Assembly: GCF_017309385.1 (NCBI RefSeq)
Contig: NZ_JAFJMJ010000001.1
Span: 3,596,001 to 3,660,000, forward strand
Direction of reading: 5' to 3'
Source: Amycolatopsis sp. 195334CR
GTDB lineage: Bacteria > Actinomycetota > Actinomycetes > Mycobacteriales > Pseudonocardiaceae
DNA length: 64,000 nucleotides
Position 1 is the stretch's first letter; each line of letters opens with the position of its first letter. Position numbers and translations under genes: made by a program. Positions 55,857 to 64,000 of this stretch are shown in pieces. The notes beneath the pieces are model-generated. The model had not been told where the DNA came from. It saw only the letters and a list, made by a program, of their open reading frames with translations, and ran no database searches.

Positions 55857-57160
55857 CCTCGACGCCACCCGAGCCCGCTGGTCACCGCCCGGCGATGTCG
55901 CCTGCGCCTGCTGATCGTCGCCCGGTGACGGCACCTGAGCCTGCTGATCGTCGCCCGGTGACGGCACCTGAGCCCGCTGATCGTCGGCCGGTGACGCCGC
56001 CTGCGCCTGCTGATCGTCCGCCAATGACCTCGACTTCTCCTGACGCCGCGAAGGTCTGGCGTGCGGCGAAGAAGCCGCTGATCATTCTCGCGATCCTGCT
56101 CGCGGGGGTGCTCGTGCTGATCATCGTCCGCGGTGACCAGGGCGCCCGCGAGGAACTGCACCCCGACTCCTACGCCCCCGACGGCGGGCGCGCGCTGGCC
56201 CAGGTGCTCCGCCAGCAGGGCGTGCGCGTCGACCAGGTGGACGCGTTCACCGAGGCCGAAGCCGCCCAGAACGCCACCGTGCTGATCACCCGCCCCGACC
56301 TCCTCCCACCCGAGCGCCTGCTCCGGCTCCGCGACCAGGCCAAACACCTGGTGCTCGTCGGGGCGCAGGGGCCGGGTGTGGCCGCGGTCCTGCCCGGCAC
56401 CGAGGTCGCCGGGGTCAGCGAGGTGGAGAACCGCCAGCCGGAGTGCCCGCTCTCCGCCGCGGTGGCCGCCGCCGAGGCGACCTCGGGTGGCGTGCGCTAC
56501 CAGCCGGGCGACGGCGTGCTTTCCTGCTACCCCGACGACGGCGCCGGCACCCTCGTCCAGCGCTTCGGCGGCCCCGACACCACGGTGACCCTGCTCGGCA
56601 CCCCCGCCCCGCTGACCAACGAGCGCCTGGACGAGGCGGGCAACGCCGCCCTCGGTCTGCGCCTGCTCGGCACGGGCGACCGCCTGGTCTGGTACGTGCC
56701 GTCCCCGACCGACGCGGCGTTGCGCGGTGACGAGAAGTCCGTCGCCGAGCTGGTTCCGGACGGCCTGAAGTTCGGGCTCGTGCAGTTGTTCATCGCCGCC
56801 GTCGTGCTGGCGTTGTGGCGGGCGCGGCGCTTGGGCCGCGTCGTGCACGAGAAGCTGCCGGTGGTCGTCCGCGCCGCCGAGACGGTCGAGGGCCGCGCGC
56901 GGCTCTACCGCCGTTCCGGGGCGACCGCGCACGTGGCCGGAACCCTGCGCCAGGCCACCCGAGCCCGCCTCGCGCCACGGCTGGGCCTCGCCCCCGACGC
57001 CGAACCACCCGCGTTGATCGGCGCGCTCGCCGCCCGCACCGGACGGCCCGGTGCGCACCTGCACGCCCTGCTCCACGGCCCGCCGCCGGACAGCGATCCG
57101 GCGCTGGTCCGGCTCGCCGATGAACTTGACCGACTCGAGAAAGAGGTCGACGACCGATGA
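55853..57160 (+). CDS. DUF4350 membrane protein with repeat-bearing N-terminus (Rv3691-like)
   Basis: The 435-residue protein starts at GTG 55853 (GTGA overlap). The first 55 residues contain an 11-residue repeat (PADRRPVTAPE type) encoded by 33-bp tandem repeats. One membrane segment (PLIILAILLAGVLVLIIV) precedes an exported DUF4350 domain (SYAPDGGRALAQVLRQQGVRVDQV, ATVLITRPDLLPPERLLRL). A second helix (GLVQLFIAAVVLALWRARRLG) returns the chain to a basic cytosolic helical tail. An internal ATG at 56024, after the repeats, is a serious alternative start. It is coupled to the moxR gene by 4 nt. Confidence 0.82.
   Translation: MTSTPPEPAGHRPAMSPAPADRRPVTAPEPADRRPVTAPEPADRRPVTPPAPADRPPMTSTSPDAAKVWRAAKKPLIILAILLAGVLVLIIVRGDQGAREELHPDSYAPDGGRALAQVLRQQGVRVDQVDAFTEAEAAQNATVLITRPDLLPPERLLRLRDQAKHLVLVGAQGPGVAAVLPGTEVAGVSEVENRQPECPLSAAVAAAEATSGGVRYQPGDGVLSCYPDDGAGTLVQRFGGPDTTVTLLGTPAPLTNERLDEAGNAALGLRLLGTGDRLVWYVPSPTDAALRGDEKSVAELVPDGLKFGLVQLFIAAVVLALWRARRLGRVVHEKLPVVVRAAETVEGRARLYRRSGATAHVAGTLRQATRARLAPRLGLAPDAEPPALIGALAARTGRPGAHLHALLHGPPPDSDPALVRLADELDRLEKEVDDR
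55910..56041 (+). repeat. 33-bp tandem repeat in the DUF4350 start region
   Basis: Three full units (55910-55942, 55943-55975, 55976-56008) and a diverged fourth lie in tandem, in frame (11 codons each). The first two differ at a single base. Each unit carries a potential GTG or ATG start in the coding frame. Confidence 0.85.
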
Positions 57161-58116
57161 CGTCCGCTGCTGACGCCCGCGAGGCACTGATCGCGCTCCG
57201 TGCGGAGGTCGCCAAGGCCGTGGTGGGCAACGACGGCGCGGTGAGCGGCCTGATCGTGGCCCTGCTGTGCCGCGGTCACGTGCTGCTCGAAGGCGTGCCA
57301 GGGGTGGCGAAGACGCTGCTCGTGCGGGCCTTCGCCACCGCGCTCGACCTGCAGACCACCCGCGTGCAGTTCACCCCGGACCTGATGCCGGGTGACGTCA
57401 CCGGCTCGCTGGTCTACGACGCGCGCACGGCCGACTTCTCCTTCCGCGAGGGCCCGGTCTTCACCAACCTGCTGCTCGCCGACGAGATCAACCGGACGCC
57501 GCCGAAAACCCAGTCGTCCCTGCTGGAGGCGATGGAGGAGCGGCAGGTCTCGGTGGACGGCACACCGCGCGCGCTGCCCGACCCGTTCATCGTGATCGCC
57601 ACCCAGAACCCGGTGGAGTACGAGGGCACCTACCCGCTGCCCGAGGCGCAGCTCGACCGGTTCCAGGTGAAGCTGACCATGCCCGCGCCCTCGCGCGAGG
57701 ACGAGTACGGCATCCTGCTGCGCCACGCGGAGGGGTTCGACCCGCGCGACCTGACCGCCGCCGGGGTGAAGCCGGTCGCCGGGCGGGCGCAGCTCGAAGC
57801 GGGCCGGGCCGCGGTCGCCGACGTGAAGCTGCGGCCCGAGGTGATCGCCTACATCGTCGACCTCTGCCGGGCGACGCGGACTTCGCCGTCGGTGCGGCTG
57901 GGCGTCTCACCGCGTGGCGCGACGGCGTTGCTGGCGGCCGCGCGGGCGTGGGCGTGGCTCGCCGGTCGTGACTACGTGACGCCGGACGACGTGAAGGCGC
58001 TGGCCAGGCCCGCCCTGCGGCACCGGCTCGGCTTGCGGCCGGAGGCCGAGCTGGAGGGCGCGACCGCGGACGGGGTGCTGGAGCGGGTGCTCGCTTCGGT
58101 GCCCGTCCCGCGCTGA
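57157..58116 (+). CDS. MoxR-type AAA+ ATPase (MoxR2-like)
   Basis: The 319-residue AAA+ chaperone has Walker A EGVPGVAKT (about residues 46-54), Walker B LLADEINRTPPKTQ, sensor I IATQNPVEYEGTYPLPEAQL with the arginine in LDRF, and a lid domain (VRLGVSPRGATALLAAARAWA). MoxR proteins help assemble cofactor- or VWA-containing complexes, usually with the neighbouring DUF58 protein. ATG 57157 overlaps the DUF4350 gene, and its last base is the first base of the DUF58 start. Confidence 0.93.
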   Translation: MTSAADAREALIALRAEVAKAVVGNDGAVSGLIVALLCRGHVLLEGVPGVAKTLLVRAFATALDLQTTRVQFTPDLMPGDVTGSLVYDARTADFSFREGPVFTNLLLADEINRTPPKTQSSLLEAMEERQVSVDGTPRALPDPFIVIATQNPVEYEGTYPLPEAQLDRFQVKLTMPAPSREDEYGILLRHAEGFDPRDLTAAGVKPVAGRAQLEAGRAAVADVKLRPEVIAYIVDLCRATRTSPSVRLGVSPRGATALLAAARAWAWLAGRDYVTPDDVKALARPALRHRLGLRPEAELEGATADGVLERVLASVPVPR

Positions 58117-59387
58117 TGGCGATCACCGGGCGCGCCGGGCTGCTGGCGCTGGCGGGGGTGGTGGTGGCGGCCGTGTGGCCGTCCGGGCTCACCCTGCTCG
58201 TGCTGGCTTCGGTGCTGCTGCTGGCGATCGGGGTCGACCTGGTGCTCGCGGCGAGCGTCCGCGCACTGACCTTTTCCCGCTCCGGCGCGGATTCCGTGCG
58301 GTTGGGCGAAAGCGCCGAAGTCACGTTGACGGTGGAGAACCCGGGGACGCGCACGTTGCGCGGCCGCCTCCGCGACGCGTGGCAGCCGAGTGCCGGGATC
58401 GCGGAGGACCGGCACGACGTGGTGATCCCCGGTGGGGAGGGCCGCCGGGTGGTGGCCCGGCTGACGCCGACGCGCCGGGGTGACCGGCTCGCGGTCTCGG
58501 TCACCGTGCGCTCGTTCGGTCCGCTCGGCCTGGCCGCGCGGCAGGGTTCGCACGCGGTGCCGTGGACCCTGCGCGCGTTGCCGCCGTTCCACAGCCGTCG
58601 TCACCTGGCGTCGCGGCTTTCCCGGCTGCGTCAGCTGGACGGCCGCCAGGCGGTGCTGATTCGCGGGCAGGGCACGGAATTCGACTCGCTGCGCGAGTAC
58701 GTCATCGGCGACGACGTGCGGTCGATCGACTGGCGCGCCTCGGCCAGGGCGGCGGACGTGATGGTCCGGACCTGGCGGCCCGAGCGCGATCGGCACGTGG
58801 TCCTGGTGCTCGACACCGGCCGCGTGGCGGCGGGCCGCGTCGGTGACGTGCCGCGGCTGGACGCCTCGATGGACGCGGCGCTCCTGCTGGCCGCACTGGC
58901 CGCGCGTGCGGGGGATCGGGTGCAGCTGATCGCCTACGACCGCGTGCTGCGGGCGGCGGCGCAGGGCGCGGGACCGTCACTGGTGAACGCGATGGCACCG
59001 CTGGAGGCGGAACTGGTCGAGCCGGACGTGCGCGGAATGGTGACCGAGGTGCTGCGGCGGGCGGGACAGCGTTCGCTGGTGGTGTTGTTCACCGGCTTGG
59101 AATCCGTGGAGGACGGCTTGCTGCCGGTGCTCACTTCGCTGACCGCGCGGCACCAGGTCGTCGTGGCGGCGGTGGCGGACCCGCGGGTGTCGGAAATGGC
59201 GCGCGCTCGCGGTGACGCGGAAGCCGTTTACGACGCGGCAGCCGCGGAACGCACGCTCGCGGAACGCCGCCAGGTGACCGGCTTGCTGAGCCGGCACGGC
59301 GTCGACGTGGTGGACGCGGTCCCCGAGGAACTGCCGCCCGCTCTGGCCGACCGGTATCTCGCGTTGAAGGCCGCGGGCCGGCTCTAG
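58116..59387 (+). CDS. DUF58 protein with VWA-like domain (Rv3693-like)
   Basis: The 423-residue protein has two N-terminal membrane segments (GLLALAGVVVAAVWPSGLTL, VLASVLLLAIGVDLVLA), a beta domain, and the DUF58 signature EFDSLREYVIGDDVRSIDW. A VWA-like fold follows (VVLVLDTGRVAAG, MDAALLLAALAARAGDRVQLIAYD). It is the usual partner of MoxR ATPases. It starts at the last base of the moxR stop. Its TAG shares CTAG with the stop of the convergent SpoIIM gene. Confidence 0.9.
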   Translation: MAITGRAGLLALAGVVVAAVWPSGLTLLVLASVLLLAIGVDLVLAASVRALTFSRSGADSVRLGESAEVTLTVENPGTRTLRGRLRDAWQPSAGIAEDRHDVVIPGGEGRRVVARLTPTRRGDRLAVSVTVRSFGPLGLAARQGSHAVPWTLRALPPFHSRRHLASRLSRLRQLDGRQAVLIRGQGTEFDSLREYVIGDDVRSIDWRASARAADVMVRTWRPERDRHVVLVLDTGRVAAGRVGDVPRLDASMDAALLLAALAARAGDRVQLIAYDRVLRAAAQGAGPSLVNAMAPLEAELVEPDVRGMVTEVLRRAGQRSLVVLFTGLESVEDGLLPVLTSLTARHQVVVAAVADPRVSEMARARGDAEAVYDAAAAERTLAERRQVTGLLSRHGVDVVDAVPEELPPALADRYLALKAAGRL

Positions 59388-60391
59388 GCCGAACTGGGCG
59401 CCGTGTCGGCGGTGAAGCGGGCGTCGAGGTCACCGGTTTCGCCCGCCCGCGCGGCTCGGCGGCCCAGGACGAACACGTAGGCGAAGAAGACCAGTTCCGC
59501 GACCACGCCGATGCCGACGCGGGCCCAGGTCGGCAGGCCGGACGGGGTGACGAAGGCTTCGATCACCCCGGTCACCAGCAGCACGCACGCCAGCCCCAGC
59601 GCCATCAGCACCACGGTCCGGCCCTCCGCGGCGAGCGCGGCCGCCCTGGTCCGGCGGCCGGGGTCGATCACCGTCCAGCCGAGTTTCAGCCCGGTCCCGG
59701 CGGCGACAAAAACCGCGGTCAGCTCCAGCAGGCCGTGCGGGGTGATCAGGCCGAGGAAGATGTCCAGCCGCCCGGCGCTCGCCATCAGCCCGCCGGACAG
59801 GCCGACGTTGAGCACGTTGGTCGCCAGGATGTAGAGCACCGGCAGGCCGAACAACACGCCCAGCAGCAGGCAGCCCGCCGCCACCCAGGCGTTGTTCGTC
59901 CACACCCGCGCGGCGAACGAGGCCGCCGGATCGCTGGAGTAGTACGACTCGAAGTCACCACCGGGCGCGGTCAGCTGCCGGATCTCCTCCGGCGCCGCGA
60001 CCGCGGCCTGCACCTCCGGGTTCAGCGCGATCCACGCCGACACCGCGGCCGAGGCCAGCAGCGACACCACCATCACCGGCACCCACCAGTGCCAGCTCCG
60101 GTACACCGCGGCCGGGAAGCGCCGCGAGAAGAACAGGCCGAACTCGCGCCAGGCCGGGCTGTGCGTCCCGGTGACGGCCGACCGCGCGCGGATCACCACC
60201 GCGGACAGGTGCTCGACGAGCACGGGATCGGGGGCTTTCGCGCGCAACGTGGACAGGTGCGTGGCCGCGCGCTGGTAGAGCCGCACCAGTTCGTCGGCCT
60301 CGGCGCCGGTCAGTCTGCGGCTGCGCTTGGTCAGGTGTTCGAGCCGATCCCACGCGGGCCGGTGCGCAGCGACAAAAACGTCGACGTCCAT
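59384..60391 (-). CDS. Stage II sporulation protein M-like membrane protein (Rv3694c-like)
   Basis: The 335-residue protein has a helical cytosolic N-terminus (DVFVAAHRPAWDRLEHLTKR, LYQRAATHLSTLRAKAPD), then a membrane domain with about six segments. SpoIIM-type features include TNNAWVAAGCLLLGVLFGLP and GLITPHGLLELTAVFVAAGTGL. SpoIIM in Bacillus organises peptidoglycan remodelling at the septum. In non-sporulating actinobacteria this gene always accompanies the RDD and MoxR genes, so a cell-envelope role is likely but unproven. ATG 60391 is divergent from the RDD gene. Confidence 0.88.
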   Translation of the reverse strand: MDVDVFVAAHRPAWDRLEHLTKRSRRLTGAEADELVRLYQRAATHLSTLRAKAPDPVLVEHLSAVVIRARSAVTGTHSPAWREFGLFFSRRFPAAVYRSWHWWVPVMVVSLLASAAVSAWIALNPEVQAAVAAPEEIRQLTAPGGDFESYYSSDPAASFAARVWTNNAWVAAGCLLLGVLFGLPVLYILATNVLNVGLSGGLMASAGRLDIFLGLITPHGLLELTAVFVAAGTGLKLGWTVIDPGRRTRAAALAAEGRTVVLMALGLACVLLVTGVIEAFVTPSGLPTWARVGIGVVAELVFFAYVFVLGRRAARAGETGDLDARFTADTAPSSA

Positions 60392-60469
60392 CCCGGTCCG
60401 TTCCCCTCGATTCCAGTCCGTCCGACAGTACTACCCTCGTGCGCAAGCCTTTGCCGTCGAGGGAGCGCG

Positions 60470-61312
60470 ATGTCCGAACTGGTCACCGGGGAAGCGGTGG
60501 TGCTGCGGTTGCGCGTGGCCGCCGTGCCCACCCGCTGCCTGGCCTTCCTGCTCGACGTGCTGCTGCAGGGCGCCGCGCTGGTCACCCTGCTGATGGTGGC
60601 CGGGGTGGCGCTGGCCACCAGCGTGGACGAGGCGTTGTTCCTGACCATCTCGCTCGCGGTGGTGGTGCTCACCCTGGTCGGGTACCCGGTGCTGATGGAG
60701 ACCCTGACCGGCGGGCGCACGCTCGGCAAGATGGCGCTCGGCCTGCGCGTGGTCCGCGACGACGGCGGCCCGATCCGGTTCCGGCACGCGCTCACCCGCG
60801 GCCTGGCCGGCTTCTTCGTCGACTTCTGGGCGCTCGGCCTGGCCGGGTCGGTGGCGCTGGTGGTGTCCTTCCTTTCCGGGCGCGGCAAGCGCGTCGGCGA
60901 CTACCTGGCCGGGACGGTGGTGATCGCCGAGCGCGCGCCGGAGGCGGTGACGCCGATGATCATGATGCCGCCCGGCTGTGAGGCCTGGGCCGCGCAACTG
61001 GACCTCGCGCGCCTGCCGGACACCGCCGCGCTCGACGCGCGCCAGTACCTCGGGCGCTGGCGCGAGTTCAGCGAGGACGCCAGGGCACAGCTCGGCTTCC
61101 AGATCTCGAGGGAGATCGGCGAGGCGATCGGCACGCCGGTGCCGCCCGGCATGCCGTACTGGACCTATCTCTCCGCGGTGCTGGCCGAACGACGACGGCG
61201 CGATCACGTGCAGGCCTGGCAGCAGCAGCACCAGCAGTACCGTCCGCCGCCGGGGCCTCGGCCGCCGCAGGGCGCTCCCCCTGGAGAACAACCGTTCGCC
61301 CCACCGAGCTGA
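60470..61312 (+). CDS. RDD-family membrane protein (Rv3695-like)
   Basis: The 280-residue protein has an RDD domain with the name-giving residues in VPTRCLAFLLDVLLQGAAL and GGRTLGKMALGLRVVRDDGGPI, plus three to four membrane helices. A cytosolic C-terminus of about 110 residues begins MPPGCEAWAAQLDLARL and ends in a Gln/Pro-rich tail. ATG 60470 follows GAGGGAG. RDD proteins are of unknown or ion-transport function. Divergent pairing with the SpoIIM-like gene is the conserved arrangement. Confidence 0.88.
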   Translation: MSELVTGEAVVLRLRVAAVPTRCLAFLLDVLLQGAALVTLLMVAGVALATSVDEALFLTISLAVVVLTLVGYPVLMETLTGGRTLGKMALGLRVVRDDGGPIRFRHALTRGLAGFFVDFWALGLAGSVALVVSFLSGRGKRVGDYLAGTVVIAERAPEAVTPMIMMPPGCEAWAAQLDLARLPDTAALDARQYLGRWREFSEDARAQLGFQISREIGEAIGTPVPPGMPYWTYLSAVLAERRRRDHVQAWQQQHQQYRPPPGPRPPQGAPPGEQPFAPPS

Positions 61313-61400
61313 GCCGCTGATGGAATTCCGCGAAACAGTTGCGTTATGTTCTCCGGGAAACGGGTCTCCGGCCGCACGTGGTGGTCTATGGTCTAGCACC

Positions 61401-63071
61401 GTGTTCAAGCTTGTGGGGGCCGTCGCCGCCGCGTTCGCGCTCGTCCTGGGCGGTGGCGCGGCCGCCGTGGCCCAGGAGCCGGTGCAGCCGGAGACCCAGT
61501 CGGATTCCGGCGTGACCGTCGGGGTCGAGCTGAAGGTCGAGCCGGACGGGCTGCTCTCGGTGACCGAGACGGTGACCGTCCCGAGTGGACAGGAAGCGAA
61601 CCGGCACGCGCCGCTGCGGCTGCTCGTCGGCGAGGACACCGAGCGGGTGTTCGCCGTCCGCGACGTGACCGCCGACGGCGCGGGCGCGGCCGAGGTGGCC
61701 GGCGACGAGTTCGTCATCCGCGCGCCCGAGGGCGAGACCACCGTCAAGTACACAGTGGACGGTGCGGTGGCCGAACTGCGCGACCAGCAGGAGATCCGCT
61801 GGCGGCTGGCCGGTGGCTGGGACACCGACCTGGCCGAGCTGACCGCCTCGTTCGCCGCGCCGGTGGCCGAGGCATCGTCGATCCGTTGCCTGGCCGGGGC
61901 TTCCGGCCGCCAGTGCGAGCTGGCCGAGACCGGCGACGGCGGCGTGATCAAGATCGAGCAGACCGAGCTGGAGGCGGGCGACCCGGTCGATCTGGCGGTC
62001 GGCCTGCCCTCGGCGACGGTGCCCGCGAACGCCCGCTTCGCCGACACCGCCACCCTGGCCAACGCCTTCGTGCTGACCAGCACCGCGGTGCTCGGCTTCA
62101 CCCTCGCCGGGCTGGGGATCGTGGCGTGGTGCGTGTTCCTGTTCTGGAGCCGCCGCCGCGACGGGAGCGTGCCCGACGTGCCCGCGCGGCCGTCGGAGGT
62201 CCTGCTGCGCGAGGGCGACCGCGTGTCCTTCGCCTCGCCGGACGGCGTGCTGCCCGGTCAGGTCGGCACCATCGTGGACGGCAAGGCCGACGTGGTCGAC
62301 GTGACCGCCACCGTTGTCGACCTCGCCGTGCGCAACTACCTGCTGATCTCCCCGGTGCGCGACGCCGACGGCATCGCCGACTGGCGCCTGTCCCGCAAGA
62401 ACGACCCGGACGACAGCCTGCACCCGTACGAGCGCGCGGTCTTCCACGCCGTGCTGCCGTCGGGCGCGGACACCGCGCTGCTGTCCGAACTGCGCTCCGG
62501 GCGCGGCATCGACCTGAAACCGTTCGACGAAGCGATGTACACCGACGTCGTCGCGCGTGGCTGGTTCTCCCGGCCGCCCGGCTCCGGCCGCGGGTTCGCC
62601 GGCTGGGCGGGCATCGTGCTGGCGCTGCTCGGCCTGTTGCTCACCGTGGTGCTGGCACTGTCCGAAGGGGACGCACTGCTCGGCCTCGCGCTGATCGTGT
62701 TCGGCCTGGCGATCACCGCCGGCGCCCCGCTGCTGCCCCGGCGCACCGCACGCGGGCGCGCGCTCGCCGGGCAGATCCGCGGGCTCATCGGGTATCTGCA
62801 CGACGTCCCGGCCGGCGAGATCCCGGAGGCGGACCGGGAGCTGGTGTTCTCCCGCTCCCTGCCCTACGCCGTGGTGCTCCGCGAAACCGAACGCTGGCTG
62901 AACACCTTCGCCGACCTCGACCCGGAGGCCGACGGCGCGGCCGGGCTGTACTGGTTCGGCGGGCTGGAGGGCGAACGCGACCTCAAGCGGCTCGGCACCC
63001 ACCTGCCCGCACTGCTCACCGCGCTCGACGGTGTGCTCGCCGAGGCAGGGCACCTCCGGTCGTTGCGGTGA
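61401..63071 (+). CDS. DUF2207 membrane protein, first tandem copy
   Basis: The 556-residue protein starts at GTG 61401, giving a clean signal peptide (FKLVGAVAAAFALVLGGGAAAVAQ). An upstream ATG at 61320 would add 27 residues with no signal-like character. TATGGT lies 8 nt before the GTG. The exported beta-rich domain (GVTVGVELKVEPDGLLSVTETVTV, FAVRDVTADGAG) and the following transmembrane segments (LTSTAVLGFTLAGLGIVAWC; GWAGIVLALLGLLLTVVLAL) are the DUF2207 layout. A cytosolic region with TATVVDLAVRNYLLISPV resembles a winged-helix-like segment. The stop overlaps the next gene by 4 nt. Confidence 0.85.
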   Translation: MFKLVGAVAAAFALVLGGGAAAVAQEPVQPETQSDSGVTVGVELKVEPDGLLSVTETVTVPSGQEANRHAPLRLLVGEDTERVFAVRDVTADGAGAAEVAGDEFVIRAPEGETTVKYTVDGAVAELRDQQEIRWRLAGGWDTDLAELTASFAAPVAEASSIRCLAGASGRQCELAETGDGGVIKIEQTELEAGDPVDLAVGLPSATVPANARFADTATLANAFVLTSTAVLGFTLAGLGIVAWCVFLFWSRRRDGSVPDVPARPSEVLLREGDRVSFASPDGVLPGQVGTIVDGKADVVDVTATVVDLAVRNYLLISPVRDADGIADWRLSRKNDPDDSLHPYERAVFHAVLPSGADTALLSELRSGRGIDLKPFDEAMYTDVVARGWFSRPPGSGRGFAGWAGIVLALLGLLLTVVLALSEGDALLGLALIVFGLAITAGAPLLPRRTARGRALAGQIRGLIGYLHDVPAGEIPEADRELVFSRSLPYAVVLRETERWLNTFADLDPEADGAAGLYWFGGLEGERDLKRLGTHLPALLTALDGVLAEAGHLRSLR

Positions 63072-64000
63072 TCCCGCTGGTAGCCGCGGTCCTGTTCGCG
63101 GCGGCGCCACCACTGCCGACCTTGCCGCAGAGCGCGGAGATCGAACTGCGCGTGGAGCGCGACGGCGCGCTGTCGGTCATCGAAGCGGTGGCCGCGACGG
63201 AGTCGATGACGCGCGAACTACCGCTGCGCCAGCCGGTCGGCGACCACCGGGACCGCGTGCTCACCGTGCGGGACGTGGTGGTCGAAGGCGACGGGCACGC
63301 CGAGCTGACCGCGGACTCGTTCAAGCTGGAGCTGTCCGGTACCGCGGTGGTCCGGTACACGGTGGACGGTGCGATCACCGCCACCCCGGCCGGGCCGCAG
63401 GTCTCGTGGCCGCTGGCGCAGGGCTGGAGCGAGGAGCTGAAGTTCGTCCGCGCCTCGCTGGCCGCGCCGAAGATCCCGGAGGCGGTGCGGTGCGTGGCCG
63501 GGCCGAAGCCGTGCCTGGCCGCGCAGATCGACCACGTCGGGCTGACCCGGTTCAGCCACCGCAACCTGGCGCCCGGCGACCGGATGATGATCACCGTCGA
63601 GCTGCCGCCCGGTTCGGTGCCCGCGACCGAGCGGCTGGTCCCGTCCGCGACGCTCGGCGGTGCCTTCCTGCTCACCGAGCCGGTCGCCTTGGCGTGGGTG
63701 GTGCTGGGTTTCCTCGTGCTGTGCTGGGCGTGGTTGATCTTCTTCCTGCGGCAGTGGTGGCCACGGGCGCTGACCGGCTTCCCGCCCGGGTACGCGGGCA
63801 CGCTCGCCGACGGCCGCGCGGACGCGATGGACGCCGGGCTCACCCTCGCCGACCTCCGTGACCGCGGCCACCTGTCGGTCACCGGCGCGACGCTGACGCG
63901 GGGTGAAGACGAGCCGTCGCGCCCGTTCGAACGAGCTGTGCTCAAGGACCTGTTCGCCGGTGGAGAACAGGTGGGACTCGACGACGTCCGGATCGACCTC
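63068..64000 (+). CDS. DUF2207 membrane protein, second tandem copy (3' end outside window)
   Basis: GTG 63068 overlaps the preceding stop (GTGA) and the frame stays open for 311 codons to the window edge. It begins with a signal peptide (IPLVAAVLFAAAPPLPTLP), then an exported domain parallel to the first copy: ELRVERDGALSVIEAV, LTVRDVVVEGDG, VVRYTVDGAITATP, RCVAGPKPCLA. One membrane segment (EPVALAWVVLGFLVLCWAWLIF) and part of the cytosolic region follow. The two genes are evidently a tandem duplication that has diverged. The C-terminal half is not visible. Confidence 0.85.
   Translation, partial: MIPLVAAVLFAAAPPLPTLPQSAEIELRVERDGALSVIEAVAATESMTRELPLRQPVGDHRDRVLTVRDVVVEGDGHAELTADSFKLELSGTAVVRYTVDGAITATPAGPQVSWPLAQGWSEELKFVRASLAAPKIPEAVRCVAGPKPCLAAQIDHVGLTRFSHRNLAPGDRMMITVELPPGSVPATERLVPSATLGGAFLLTEPVALAWVVLGFLVLCWAWLIFFLRQWWPRALTGFPPGYAGTLADGRADAMDAGLTLADLRDRGHLSVTGATLTRGEDEPSRPFERAVLKDLFAGGEQVGLDDVRIDL

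Noticed and set aside
55910..56041. CRISPR-like repeats
   Set aside because: The 33-bp units are directly tandem with no spacers and lie in frame inside a coding sequence.
1..64000. tRNA, rRNA, phage, integrase, transposase or replication origin
   Set aside because: No intergenic stretch shows a tRNA cloverleaf or conserved rRNA sequence, and no protein shows integrase, transposase, capsid or DnaA features.

Overview
This is a stretch of high-GC actinobacterial chromosome, most likely from Amycolatopsis or a close relative in the Pseudonocardiaceae. The reasons are the strong G/C third-position bias, frequent GTG starts, leaderless-type promoters, gene orders matching conserved Mycobacterium tuberculosis blocks, and a seven-gene nitrate-assimilation operon whose layout agrees, as I recall it, with the nas operon of Amycolatopsis mediterranei. 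I see no rRNA, tRNA, CRISPR array, phage, transposase gene or complete biosynthetic cluster.

Region 1 (1-8880) holds the end of an acyl-CoA dehydrogenase, a membrane stress-type protein, the trehalose importer operon lpqY-sugA-sugB-sugC, and then a minus-strand group: corA, a 38-residue membrane microprotein, an anchored hypothetical protein, a metallophosphoesterase and a ParB-like protein. M. tuberculosis has the same Rv1234-lpqY-sugABC-corA order. Region 2 (9212-16220) holds MaoC, DUF2332, NUDIX, a small membrane protein, a PH-domain membrane protein, PHP phosphoesterase, MarC, a RecB-like nuclease and a hydrolase. Region 3 (16230-30263) matches the Rv3212-Rv3205c block: propeller protein, DEAD-box helicase, ferritin-like protein, DUF3107, TetR regulators, hydrolases, DUF3152 and MoeZ. 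Inside it sits a TetR/DUF4873 pair divergent from an AurF-type diiron oxygenase and a hydrolase.

Region 4 (30309-44113) interrupts that block. It carries a GlnR-like box, nitrate reductase, a flavoprotein electron donor, a NarK transporter, NirB, NirD, HemD fused to a winged helix, and a CbiX-type chelatase. Together these import nitrate, reduce it to ammonium, and supply part of the siroheme route NirB needs. An AlkZ-like protein, DUF3224, a WYL regulator, a second HemD and an iron-regulated siderophore-interacting protein follow. Region 5 (44119-52137) resumes the conserved block with an alkyltransferase-like protein, the AdnAB helicase-nuclease and a TrkA-type ion channel (Rv3204, Rv3202c-Rv3200c). 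Region 6 (52198-64000) holds a zinc peptidase and the MoxR/DUF58/SpoIIM/RDD block (Rv3689-Rv3695-like), then two tandem DUF2207 genes, the last cut by the window edge.

The most unusual material is non-coding. Long near-perfect palindromes of three sequence families sit at five of nine convergent gene junctions. Two of them are composite ~300-bp elements that share a covarying base pair. There is also a short MITE-like element, a corA leader rich in inverted repeats, mutually exclusive hairpins in front of lpqY, a coupled leader ORF before the ion channel, and a repeatedly used 13-bp palindrome inside genes.
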